A stretch of 64,000 nucleotides of DNA, taken from NCBI GenBank assembly GCA_964019165.1, contig OZ025282.1, forward strand, positions 4,835,131 to 4,899,130, written 5' to 3'. The notes beneath the pieces are model-generated. The model was not told the DNA's origin. It saw nothing but the letters and a program-made list of their open reading frames with translations, and did not search any database. Both the position numbers and the translations under genes were made by a program. This stretch comes from Mastigias papua. Taxonomy: Eukaryota; Cnidaria; Scyphozoa; Rhizostomeae; Mastigiidae. This document shows, piece by piece, positions 30,601 through 64,000 of the stretch; the first letter of the stretch is position 1; every line of letters begins with the position of its first letter.

Positions 30601-33600
30601 ATGGAAAATATAGATACAGATACATCTCAACAATCAAAGTATGCAATGGGTATTCCTAAAGATATTCTAGAGGGTCTCTGCAGGTAATATCTGTACTGAT
30701 TTTTGTTTGTTATGTCTTGAAAACGTCTGCACTACAGTCATGGGGAGCGGACATTTGGAATTTTGGCAACTTTGAATTTAAGTTTGATGGTCATGAAAAT
30801 TGAAAAGTACAATTTTCTCAGCTCTCTGAGATTGGCGCACTTTTGTCTGAATTCCAAATGTACCCCGACTCCTACCTATTTGATGTTTGGTTAATTCACC
30901 ATGTTCTGTTCGTGTATATTTTCGCATAATGAGGGGGCAAAAGACAACCATTACCAACACTTATATAGTCATATGTGAAAATAGAAGATATGTAATTCAA
31001 ATATACTGCAATGAGTTAAGCAGTTTCAGATATGTTGCAGAAAAGGAAAATAAATAGGCTTCACAAATATATATGTTTCAAATTACAGTTTTTGGGGTAC
31101 AAATGATATTTTTCCTTACAAAACTTCAACTGTTGGCCATTTTTGGGGTTGCATAGTCTACTTATGTTTGATACTGCAAAAAACCCCTATGATAAATTTT
31201 CTTGCCCTTCACAATAGAGCTTCATTACATAAGAAGTAGTTCAGGGAAGTTATTTGAAGAATTCTGTTCATAGGAGCTTTTGTATAAACAGTAGTGGACT
31301 AAAGCAAAGGACACTTACATGGAAAGCCATGATAGATTGTCAGTTCGTTTATTCCTGTTGATCAACATAAAAATCATTTCATATTGATCAAATGGAGAGG
31401 AAGCATGGAGGAGGAAGAAGTCTTCAAAACCAGGGGATCCTTTAACACATAAGCTATTGGGGAAATTCCTCACCAGGCCCTTAAATTCCCACCACTAGCT
31501 GGCTCATGATTCCCCACTAGCAAGTGCCCATTTGAAGGTAATGGAGTCCATAGAAAATTCTATGTTGAATTTCCCATACCCCCATGGTTGTAGTGCCACT
31601 GTACATCAGTTCTAGTAGAACTTCCTCAAAGATCCTCTGTTGCAAATCCAATGCTATTGCCATAGTCTGATACCATAGTACCAAATGTCCAGATGTATTT
31701 GTACCTTTAAACAACTTTCAGTTTTGTTATTTCTATTTGGTGTAGCTATGAGACCCATAAGCCTTCTTGGTGTAGCTATGTGGCTGAAAAGCCATCACAG
31801 CTACAGATCCTATATGCTTTGTGTATTTATTTACAACCAGTTAGCATTGCTCTAAGACTGAAATCATATGGCTTAGAAGTTTTATTGCATAACCCAATGC
31901 ATCATGTTTTAAACTGATTCTATACTATTGGAAAAGTGATACATTTCATGCTTACATTTAGCCGATTTCTCATCAACATACCTGTGGAGGAAAAGGAAGA
32001 TATGGTTAGACTGTGCTTTCAAATAGAACTTGCTCACTGGTTTTATCTTGATTTCTACCGTCAAGAAGACCCACAACTCCCTGGATATGGCTTACAGCAG
32101 TTTATGGAAATCAGTATCCTTTTTGAAATGAAGTTGTTTTGGTGTTAGTGCTTGTCACCAGGTATCATAATAGGGTATATTCCCCCAGTTACTAGCTCCA
32201 GGATTTATTTGTAATTCATCCACCTTTAATGAGAAGTTTGATGGTGGGAAATTTCTGTCAATGTTTAATTCTTTTGTTATTTCCTACCTTTAACATACTT
32301 TTGCTATATATACTGTTTTACTACACCCTATTGTGCAGAAGGCCATGGCCCCATAGGGAGGTGGTAGGGGGGCATTAAAGGGCCATAGCCTGCTGAATTC
32401 CTTCCATTCTGTGATGGTTTGCACCACCCCTATCAACTACTTCTAACTGGTTGAGCTCTTAGTCTCAATATTGAAAACTGCTTGATGTTGTGTTTCTGAA
32501 GATCCAGCTCAAGGGGCTAGCATTTGGTGCAGGAAAAGGACTTGCATGTATGACAATGTTTTGGAGATATTATGACCCCATTTTGTGAGTGAAAAAAAAG
32601 TTATGGTATTGCTTGCTAAGCAAGATTGCATTTAATCATATGGTTTTGGGAGTTTTATCTTTTGATGTTCTGATCAATTTACTTTGATTATTATCTTAAT
32701 GAACTGACTTTTTGTGCTTTTAATAACTTTTACTAATAAATTTGTGACTTACAAGCTTTTTCTTAACCATTCAAAAGTATTTAGGGAATTCACATTTTTG
32801 AACAAAGAAGGTGCATATTTTGAAGAGATCTTCAGCAACTGGAAAAAGTATAAACATGAAGTCCCAGTTTATGGAGCAATAATGCTAGATGAAGTTTTAG
32901 AAAATGTTTGTTGCTTTTCATGAATTTTGTCTTCATTTTTGTTTCCATTGGCTTTAGGGGCATTGTTGTGGTCAGCAAATATGAATTGTGCCCAGTAAGT
33001 GCCCATTACTCAAGATGAATCCGACTGGGCCATTTGATGAATCTAAGTTGTTTTCTCAATTGACTTTTGAACTGTTGTAATTCTTAGTGAATTTGAATTT
33101 AGCTTGGGATAAATTTCTATTTAAGTGTATACTTGTGAGAGGCTGCCTTAAAAGAATTAGCTGGGGTTTTCCAAAAGGCAAGGTGAATAAGGATGAGGAT
33201 GGCAAGGACTGTGCAGTTAGGGAGGTAAGTTGTTGTACCATATTTAGCCCAAAATATTTTGAATTATGTGAAGTGGAGAGCAAAATCTCTTGGTTCTTTC
33301 ATTAAGATAGTTAGTTTAAAAGTGAAGTTTTCTGTAGCACCTTATTTATTATTTTCATGAGAAATCAGATACAACTGTTGGTCATCTAGTTTTTCTGTAA
33401 ATATTTGTATTAATGATCTCCATGTTTGTTTCTATAAGGTCAGTGAGGAGACTGGATATGATATTAAAAATCTTATAGATGAAAATGAATACTTAGAATG
33501 GAATTTTCATGATCATGTGGTGAGATTTATTTTAACATTTAATTACTGCCTTAGTGAAGGTTATATGTGATTGGGAAAGGTGCAGGTCAAGTTTACCAAT

Positions 33601-36600
33601 TGTTGTTGTAAATCCGCTATCTAGAATACTTTGCACTGTATTGACCTAGTCATACTTTTGCCATTTATTAATTTACACCTGCTGAGTTGCTGCTGTTTCT
33701 TGATGTTGAAGTGTGCCATAGTATGGCTATAGCAGAAAACTCTGGACTTGTCAGTGTGATATAGAAAGTTATAATCCTGCTTTTATTTTTATCATGTTGT
33801 TATAGGCATTGTTTAAGATTGTTTTTGCTATGATTCTTCTTCACTGTGCTCTCTGCACAGATCAACATAATCCTAACAGTATATTTTGTGTTCACAGTAC
33901 AACTGCCCTTTAGAATTATTCTTTTTAGATCCATTATTTGTTGTGTAGAGGAAGATTCACATAGTATGTGCACACATTGAAGATTTTGACCCCTCTCTCC
34001 TTTGTGTGCAAGCATACATATATTAGACTACTCCCTATCTGTGTATGTACTTTCACATGCAACACCCTCCCATGGTGTTCAGTGCATTTGATTACTTTTA
34101 ACCAGTTTTTAGCTGCCAGAAACCCCCCCAAATGGTCTTTCATATGTGAGGAGAGAGTTAGGTTTTCTCACTGTATAATCTTAGCATTGCCTACTTATAT
34201 GCTTTTTCAGGACCCCCTCCTATTTGTATGCAAACATGCACTTTTCATCCAACCCTCTCTCCCATGCCTGTATGTACTATGTAGGTGATCCTTAGCTATT
34301 TTTAAGAATTGCATTATTGTGAGATTAATCAACTTTCATCAGTGTGATTTATGTAGTTGCATATAAAAAGCATAAAAACCAGTGCTTGTCTTCTTCTTCA
34401 GGTACGATTGTATATTGTCCCCTTTGTACAATCCTCTTTTACTTTTGAACCAAAGACAAGAGGAGAGATTCAAGTACGTATTGGTTTTTTGTGGTTACAG
34501 TGTTTCAAATCACATCTTGTAGATCTGCTTGTTTTTGTCCTCAAGCAGGAAAATTTACAAGGGGGAACTCCCCAGGCTGTTACGTATTTTGACATTTTTT
34601 GTGTGGCATATTAAGCTGTTTATGAATTGAACCGTGATTTATCATATTGAGGAAGTTAGTGATGTTATATGGAAAAGAGTATTACAAACCTGCAAATCGT
34701 TTTCATTATCGTTGATTTAAATTGCCTCAGAGAGTACGCCCCAAGTATCAACGAGCAACTATTTGACCCATAATACATTTTGCAAGATTATCATGTGCTA
34801 GATTGGTTATATCGCAATACCGTTGATTGCCATTTCTGAGAATCGATTGAAGCAAGTATTTAAGTAAAAAGATGTTGAACATCGTATCATTGAACTCAAC
34901 CTTGCCTGCACCTCACGTTTTCAACAGTGGGATGCGAGTTTTATTGTAAAAATAACGTATATGTTTGTCCCATGTACGATTTCATATATTTGGATGACTT
35001 GTCCTGGCTCGTTGGCATCTTGAAGTTGGGTAGCCAATAACTTTCCTCGTCACCTTTTTCGCTTAAGTATTGCTACCATATGGCTGCTTGCTGGTGGGTG
35101 AGTCGTGAGCGAGAGCCCAAGGTATGACCACAGACATGCTAAGCCATTGAACTGCTACATAGCAAACAAGCGCTGCAACCACTAGGCCAATCTCCTATCA
35201 AATTGAATTGTACACTCTCTATAGAAAATCTGAAGGATAGTTGGAAATATTCTACAATGTCTCGGCACTATACAAAATCAAAGGCCAACCATTAAAATAC
35301 AGTTCTGATAGCTCCGTTGTGGTCTAGATGTGCAGTAAAATATTTATGAGAAGGAAGACACATATATTTTTACAGGCTTGGATTTTTTAGGTATTATTAA
35401 GTTCCCTGTATTTCTTTTAACAGGAGATCAAGTGGTTTCCCATTGATTCCCTCCCATCTCACAAGAAGGATACAACATCTCGGGATCGGCTTGGATTGAA
35501 CGCCAGTTCCTTCTTTATGGTACAGCCATTTGTCAAGTATGTTCTCACTTTTGACTTGGGCTGTATCTGTATTTTTGCTTTGGATGTTGAGTTATACATA
35601 CGCAGCATAGCCGCCACATTTTGAGAGCTCTGATCAGGTCTATATTCTCCCAACCTAATTGACCAATCATCGTGCACAATGGGCCTAGATATAGCTGTGG
35701 AACGCATGTGTGGTTAGAATCATGAATGATGATTGGTCAATTAGATTAGGAGAAAATAGACGCGATCAGACCTCTCAAACATTTGGCAGCCATGCTTACA
35801 TACGCATTTGTAGTCATGAGGTGGTGATAAAGGAACATTCACAGACTGTGTATATATATTCAATGTTTCTTCCTATCTGAAGGATATATAGATGAAATTA
35901 TGTTTTAGAAATAGCACAGGCCTTTACGTGTCTCCATTAGGGTCTTTATAAGAAGTGCTGTGGCGAAGAGCTAGACATTTTTAGTTCTTTATGAATGGAA
36001 GTTCTATGTAAATACAGCATCACTTTTACGTTTCCTGTTATTACTATCTATCTGTAACTGTAATGTAAATATGCATATATTATATTTCTAATGTACATTT
36101 TATCTATCACGCTGTTATCCAAAGGAATCTACGAAAGTGGGTAAATCAGAAGAAGCAAAGTATCCAGAACCTTGCTTTGTTGCCACCGCCACTTCCGTCT
36201 CATGTCAGGCATAGCCACCATTCTGCATTCACCCTTGTTGACAGTGCAAAAGATGAAGAAGATAGACTGCTTAAGAGAAAGCAGGAAGAAGAGAAAAGAT
36301 TCCAGGAAATTCAGCTGAGCAGCCACCCGTTGTTGGTTGCTGCAGAAGGAGAAGAGCAATTGAGGAGCCTTGTTGGGCTGACTCCAAGAGGTAGATCCTT
36401 TGATCTTTAAAATGTATCTTCGAGTGAGGAGCTGAAATTTGCAATATAGGCTTGACAAAAACCCCTGATTTTCAGCTAGTAGGCTTTAAAGAACTTCACA
36501 AAGGAAATAAACCTCATGTAGGATAATTCAACTGTTTCTCCGACATAAAGTCATTTTTAGTTCAAATCAAGGTATGGACTTTCTGTCAATTCCACCTTGG

Positions 36601-37303
36601 TTTTCTTTGCTTTCTAGGAAAATCTAAGAAAAAAGTTGAAAAGGAGAGAAGTTGTGATAAGCAGCCTGAAGCAATTAGAAAACTTTTAACCGGAACAGTT
36701 GGTGTTACTCAAGTGAATAAAACTGAACAACAGCTTGTGCGTGGATTTGGTTTGCCACCAGAGTATCTTGGAAAGAAAAAACAACCCGAAATAAGCAGTT
36801 ATATAGATCGGGAAGTAGATATCGAAAACGAAGAACGTAGCAAAGGAAGTATTACAAATCGACTTGATGAAAGAGAGGTTCGCCACGATGAAAGAGAGGT
36901 TATTTGGCATTGGGAAAGCAGGTCTGTGCAAGAGCCAGAGTTTAAGAAACTCAATGACCACAGAGCACGCGGGCGTGCTTCAGAGAGTGGGTTACATTCA
37001 AAATCACGTGGAAATCGTTTCCTTTCAAATGGAAACTCGCCTTCAAGAGGCTGGTACTCTGGTACTACAAATGACATGAATGAGAAAAACAAATTTCCAG
37101 TTGAGCATTGTAAAGATTCACCTGTGAAAGTTCTTGATGAGCCGCAACTTAAAGATGCACAGGGCTATTCGAAGCAACCGAAAGGAAAGAAGGGCCTTCA
37201 CAACGTTGATGAAACTTTTCAGTTTCACGTTCCAGAATTTCTCAATTTCAGGTTTGATACTGAGGCATTGATTAAGACCCTTCCTCCTGAAACAGTTTTC
37301 TAA
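30601..37303 (+). CDS. DCP2: mRNA-decapping enzyme DCP2
   Basis: Nudix hydrolase that removes the 5' cap of mRNA in cytoplasmic decay. Nine exons: 30601-30683, 31962-32113, 32778-32905, 33126-33224, 33439-33519, 34402-34473, 35424-35536, 36125-36390 and 36618-37303. Phases all fit, giving about 559 aa (human about 420). Box A region: CSRFLINIP and [16 protein letters not shown]. Then [12 protein letters not shown] and [16 protein letters not shown]. The Nudix box GX5EX7REUXEEXGU is complete at residues 139-161 (G139, E145, R153, E154, E157, E158, G160) and is split by an intron after E154. Box B region: [21 protein letters not shown] and [10 protein letters not shown]. The long C-terminal half is charged and probably disordered. 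It ends with the conserved short motif around [18 protein letters not shown]. Exon 3 start 32778 is preferred over the AG at 32784, which would break phase. Confidence 0.96.
35605..35796. mobile_element. Mutator-like MITE, copy 2 (DCP2 intron)
   Basis: 192 bp, flanked by a perfect 10-bp direct repeat TACATACGCA (35595-35604 and 35797-35806). The ends pair over roughly 70 bp: TTTTGAGAGCTCTGATCAGG at the left, with CTGATCGCGTCTATTTTCTC in the reverse complement of the right. A 9-10 bp duplication with long inverted ends fits Mutator-like elements. No coding capacity. Confidence 0.9.
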
Positions 37304-37508
37304 GGGCCCATACCTGTAGCATCGTGCTTTTCACGTGGATATTGGTAACGGCTAAAGGAGTTTTTTTATTTTAACTTGCTCATAGACAGTAGCTCTAGAT
37401 ATAGGCTCGTGGTATGGACACCCACTACCACGATATCAGATAAGTATCTAACGCAATTAGTCTCTGTTAGATTATCCTAAGTACAGAGAGTTACACCTGG
37501 TTCAGTAA

Positions 37509-37909
37509 GTTTCGCACAGGACCTGGAAAACCTGGTAAACCTAGAAAACCTGAAGAATTGGCGAAGTTTGGTAAAGGTCAGGGTAAACCTGGAATAGTTG
37601 GAGATTTTGTTTATTTATTAGAGAGTTAGAGAAAAGTCAGGGAATTCTGAAAGTGCGGCCGTCTGAAGTGTTATTCTTAGCGTTCATCCCAAATCATAAT
37701 TAAATTCCGTGCTAGAAATCTAATCAAAATAGCGTTACAAGTAACCGAGTATCAAAGGTTTCATCCATCAAATTTTTAGCATTTGTACTTGAAGATGGCT
37801 TCTGACAACGTAATTCTTTGCCACAAATGGTCAGGGAGGACCATCTGACTTTAACGGAAAGTCAGGCAAAAGTCAGGGTATTTCATTCGGAGAATCTTGT
37901 GCGAACCCT
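37509..37909. repeat. Dispersed repeat with TTCGCACA ends and GTCAGGAAA motifs
   Basis: It starts TTCGCACAGGACCTGGAAAAC and ends with the near-inverse GGAGAATCTTGTGCGAA. Inside are AAAGTCAGGGAATT, AGTCAGGCAAAAGTCAGGG and similar motifs. The stretch at about 55945-56340 in the lipid-transfer gene has the same AGTCAGGAAAAGTCAGG motifs and layout. Confidence 0.6.
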
Positions 37910-39824
37910 GCTCAAAGAGGCTTTGTGTTTATTTAATTCATTTTGATTGAATGGAGTTTGCTTTGCCGTCCAGCAGATAATAATTATTGCACATTAATGT
38001 TATTAGAACAATATAAATGTATATCTGAAGAGTTTTTTAGTTATTTCTATGGTTTTATAACAGTAAGTTATCTTTTAAGTTTCCTTCATTTGTATCATAT
38101 TTCGGTTGTCTTATTGATTTTGTTCCAAGTGTTTCTACTCGTCGTAGACTTGTATAGTCAACTTTTTTATTCAAATGGAAGTATTTTTATGTTATAACTT
38201 CATAACTATATATACAATCTAAAGATAAGGAGGCATATACCCATTTGACCTTCTTCTACTGCTGTATACTTCACGATCCCCTTCATATTCACTTTTGCGA
38301 TTGTTTTTCATAAAACCACCTAATGCGACAGTTTATTTTCCTTTGGTGCATTACATATCTTGTTGACCAATCTGGAAATTTCAATGTTAGGTCCTGAAGC
38401 CCAATCAAAGTTTTAGGTAAACCTGCCTAGATTCTGCAGTGGAGAGCACGGAAATGCTTTTTATATAATTGGCCCATTACATATATTCATTATCATACAT
38501 CCTCTAATTACCCCCACCTTTCGGAAAAGCCCCCTCGAATAAGCCCAAAAAAACCTTGGGATTTCTGCACATCACACTATCTGTGGGGTAGGATGACCCC
38601 CATTGATTGGGCAGCTGCCAACTACTTTCGCACTTGAGCATGATGTACCACACTGTTTAGGGGAAGAGAAAATCATCCACAATTTATGAATTATCTGTCC
38701 AAAATACAGCTACTTTCAAAATCCCGCCATTGACAAGTTTCCCACAGGATATTCCTATACATTATCCCCTAGACTTCCTATCCACACGCTTATTTCATCT
38801 TACTTTCCCCTTTTGAGTTCTTACTACTTGTAAGTCATGTACATACACTTGGATAATTTATACTGATGATGAACCTTCGCTATTTGGCACGAAACGTTTA
38901 TATTCGTTTATGAATTGATTCATAGCAATAAGTGAGTTGACTCTTTCTTGTGCTCGCCATCGTCTTACGATTTACTCCACAAATAGAACCAGAATTGCTT
39001 TTTGTACTTAGCTTCCTGATTATAGATTTCAGTTGTGACCAAAAGGGATCTAAGAAAGAAATGCATAAAATGTGTCAAGGTTTTTACACAGTTCTCTTCT
39101 ACTAGTCACCCTATATCCCATAATAATGTTGACATAATTAGTGAAGCCAGAAAACAAGATAGATGTTAAAAGATTTACACACAAGATTGTATATTGATAT
39201 AGAGTACCCTGCTCTCAATTCCCAATTCATGGATTTTGAGTGGAGAGATGTAGAAAAACATCCGTAAGTACCAAGGAGCAGTGATCATCTTGTTAACTTT
39301 TACCAACAGCTTCTACCAAAGGAGTTGTGACACTCACCATAACGAAAATTCCCCTTAGCTTTGTTGTTTTCGCCTCATACAGATACAAGGAAAAACATGC
39401 TTAACTAAAACTAATACAGGATCAGTCTCATAAATTAGGTTCAAAACACTCTGCAAAACACTCTGGGTGTACGACATTGCAGCATTCAATTAAATGCCCC
39501 CATCTGTTTATCATTCATTACCCACTCAAATAAATGCTCCTTCAACAATGGTGAAAAAAGTGAATGGCAATATCGGAAAACATAGAAAATCAAACCGTGC
39601 TTGTAGGCTCTAGCAATCTAGATCCCATGAAGCTTGCAAAGGCCTAGTTCCAAAACAGCGTGCGATATACTATATGCATCTATTGGGAAGGAATAACCAG
39701 AGGTTAGTCTGTAGTTCCAAGTTGAACCTTTGTCTAGAAATTTACGTAATGGTTATTTCCCGGTTATTATCCCTAGTGTTGCCACCAATCACGCAATTAC
39801 CCATCTGCTTCTGTGTGGAGAATG

Positions 39825-39889
39825 GACGATGTTTTGACACTGATGCGATGGACGATGTATTGACACTGATGCGCCGAAGGCGCTAGACT
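39825..39889. repeat. 26-bp tandem duplication abutting GCGCCGAAGGCGC palindrome
   Basis: ATGGACGATGTTTTGACACTGATGCG-like units occur twice in tandem, differing at one base (TTTT versus TATT). The second runs into GCGCCGAAGGCGCTAGA, the same core as both arms at 14.2 and 15.7 kb. Just downstream is GGCGGCCATTTTGAATG, which resembles a YY1-type promoter motif. Confidence 0.8.
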
Positions 39890-40367
39890 CTTTTTCGCAA
39901 AAGTTGATTTGGCGGCCATTTTGAATGTGGATACGTACAGTATTAATGCTAACTGGAATTTTAAACCTATCACTTGAAAGTTTGGTAAGTACGTTACTTG
40001 TGTACATGAGTTACCTTTTTATCTCAATCATTTTAGAATTTTTTGTTAAATGAATTAACTGAAGTTGAATCTGAAATTGGATGTCGTTCCTAAGTACTAT
40101 AGTGAGGGCCGTTTAGCTAGGGGTTCCTGGAAACAGGGGAAAATACAAAATATATAAAGGAAACAAGGGATCATGGCCAAAATTGAAAATTTAACGAGGG
40201 AACATCAACTTGTCCAGGGATCAAGGAGAGGAGTTTTCCTTGGATTATTGTTCAAGGATTTTTGTAACTTATCGTGTCGAAATTCAAATGAAAGTTGAAT
40301 TGAAGTGTAACCAAAGTTTATGTTACTCCATCAGCGTAAAACAGATCAGTATGCTACTTTTTTGCAG

Positions 40368-40546
40368 ACTTCACTTGATGCAGCATTTCAGCAAGTACCA
40401 AACGTGTGAAAAGATTGAAACAATGATGTATTGGAGAGCAGAGCATGGGCAACTTCAACCTCAACAGTCTAGTCTCTCTACCAAAGATAAGCCTGAGGCA
40501 CTAGCTGGAAATCTTGTCAAGGAAAATACTGCTCTGCAGTCAATAG
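40368..40546 (+). other. Candidate internal or 5' exon of an unidentified small gene
   Basis: It is flanked by a good acceptor (TACTTTTTTGCAG) and a GT donor (CAATAG|GTTTG), with an ATG-led frame MQHFSKYQTCEKIETMMYW... of about 55 codons rich in Gln, Glu and Lys. A possible first exon ends at 39984 (TTTG|GTAAGT), but its own frame does not join in phase. I find no downstream exon and recognise no family. It could be chance. Confidence 0.25.
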
Positions 40547-41588
40547 GTTTGTTGGAAACCGTAATACTTAGCGAGTGTGGCTCTCAATCACCAAAGTAGG
40601 CTAATTTGAGTTGTTTCGCATATTGACTAATCCTGAGAAGGATTACCAGGCAATGGAGGAGCCACTGGTTTGTAAAGCGGGTAAATAACCCTGCCCTTCC
40701 CCACCCCCAATAGTTTGAAACTGTGGTAAGTTAGATTCTTCCAAACTGGGTGCATCTCTATGCTCAAATAGGGCGTCTCCCTGTCACTGAAAGGGTGCGA
40801 CCCCAAAAAGTGCCCAAGGGAGTAAAGTCCCCAGACCCTCCTTTTTCTACCTCCTTATCAGGGGCATCTGAATGGGGGCATCATTAGAATCCAGACAGGA
40901 AACTCTCTCTATAGCAGCATGTGGAGGGTTTTCAAAATGCCCCCATTCAGATGCCCCGGGTTGTAATTAAAAAAGTTTCGTATCTTTTTGGGTGTCTAGT
41001 ACTGGGTTTCTTATAAAAATATCGTGCATGTTTGCCATAAGTCGAGTTTATAAGTCTGAACCACATGGAAAAACTGAGAAATCTGGATTAATCTGGATTT
41101 TTCATGCATGATATTTGCAAACGGAGTATTTGCTCTTGTATGCGGGGATCTCGTAGAGTGCCTTACCTTGCAGAACACATCCCTCTTGGAACGACCGCTA
41201 AGTATCCCAAGATAAGAATAGACCCCGAATTGACTTCACTTCGCCTTAAAGTTCAAACCGGTCCGAATATCCTAATGTAACCTCACTCATACACTTTTGG
41301 GACAGCTATAATAATGTATTTATCCTCTCACTTGTTGACAGAGTGTTTCCAGTGAGACATTTACGCAGCTTCTCGTCTTTCCTGTAACTTCTTTCTTTGC
41401 CTCGTCGGTTCAGTTCGATCTGACCGGAAGTGCGTCCGACGTCGTAACGCTAAGAAGAAGGTGATTGACGTTTGCCTTGTTATGCTGATGAGGATCTCCC
41501 CATCGTCGCAGCCATCGTACCATTGCAAAGACATATTCCGAATTGAACAATTGTAGAATGAATGAGAAGGCAGTAAACAGCAGAGACT

Positions 41589-63518
<21,930 letters not shown>

Positions 63519-64000
63519 GTAAATTATATAGTAGACTTTTTGCGATATTTATCAATTGAAGATTCTTGGCAAGTGATGTCAGCTCAATGGGGCATTTGAA
63601 GGACCAATAGGATGAGTGTTTTCTCATTTAATAATCCCTAGTGTAGTTGTAGTTTATTTTTCACTTTAGGGAATGTAAAAGAGCATTAACTTTTTATGAG
63701 GCAACTAGGTTTTTTTGAGATGCATTTGCTATATATCGTGAACTCCTCGTTTCGATACTTTGCACTGCCTATAATACCAATGCCCCTTGATTAGAACTCT
63801 CTTTTGCATTCATTTAACCAGGGCCCTTTTGCTAGTAAATTGCCTTATATTCTGCCTATTTGTGTATCTTTAGTTAGTTCATTAGGCTGTTCAGTTGTTT
63901 TTCAATGTTTATGCGCGAGTGCGCTTTTTATAAGAAACAACCGTACAAAAACTATGAGGCTGAAATGAGGCATAAATTAAGAAACATTCAAGCTGAGCTT
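63519..64000. other. Intron of the lipid-transfer gene at the window edge
   Basis: AT-rich intronic sequence after the donor at 63519. From about 63951 it contains the GAGGCTGAAATGAGGCA...ATTAAGAAACATTCAAG repeat also found in the PIG-O intron. Confidence 0.6.

Larger units (their letters stand above)
37304..41588. other. DCP2 to lipid-transfer-protein intergenic region
   Basis: About 4.3 kb. Contents seen: a CAGGTCAGG-rich repeat (37509-37909), AT-rich sequence, debris of the TCGAATAAGCCCC element (about 38518), a 26-bp tandem duplication and palindrome (39825-39889), one weak candidate exon (40368-40546), and the upstream region of the lipid transfer gene with an ETS-like ACCGGAAGTG at 41422-41431. 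No firm gene. Confidence 0.6.

Overview
This window is nuclear DNA from an intron-rich, AT-rich animal. The genes are split by GT-AG introns of about 0.1-3 kb. Intergenic and intronic DNA carries long (TA)n, (CA)n, (AAT)n and (ATTC)n tracts and many short inverted-repeat elements. The gene set (Dispatched, a lamin with a candidate CaaX end, cyclin-Q, PIG-O, DCP2 and a large lipid transfer protein) is metazoan. Nothing looks vertebrate. A cnidarian or another early-branching or marine invertebrate is my guess, with low confidence. I rebuilt exons by hand, matching splice sites, reading phase and remembered family motifs. No database search was run.

Layout. 1-3582 (+): the 3' end of a Dispatched-type gene. 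3.6-6.8 kb: intergenic DNA with a TA-flanked inverted-repeat element and the C-terminal part of a non-LTR retrotransposon with a restriction-like endonuclease (- strand). 6868-14019 (-): a lamin of about 549 aa in nine exons. 14.0-15.8 kb: the divergent lamin/cyclin-Q intergenic region, built around a pair of inverted arms. 15818-18993 (+): cyclin-Q, five exons. 19384-21849 (-): an unrecognised 821-aa single-exon gene with a glycine-rich hydrophobic core. 22581-30482 (-): PIG-O, seven exons, about 1120 aa. 30601-37303 (+): DCP2, nine exons, about 559 aa, head-to-head with PIG-O across 118 bp. 37.3-41.6 kb: intergenic repeats and one weak candidate exon. 41589-63518 (+): at least 23 exons of a large lipid transfer protein (vitellogenin/apolipophorin/apoB superfamily), running off the right edge.

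The genes do not form one pathway. They serve Hedgehog release, nuclear architecture, CDK10 regulation, GPI-anchor synthesis, mRNA decapping and lipoprotein assembly. The most unusual points are: an RQKR furin-type site at about residue 727 of the lipid transfer protein; a 24-nt in-frame candidate microexon in the same gene; a GC-AG intron in the lamin; mirror-image arms upstream of both lamin and cyclin-Q; one element nested inside another of its own family in a lamin intron; and three copies of a Mutator-like short element, two with clear 9-10 bp target duplications.
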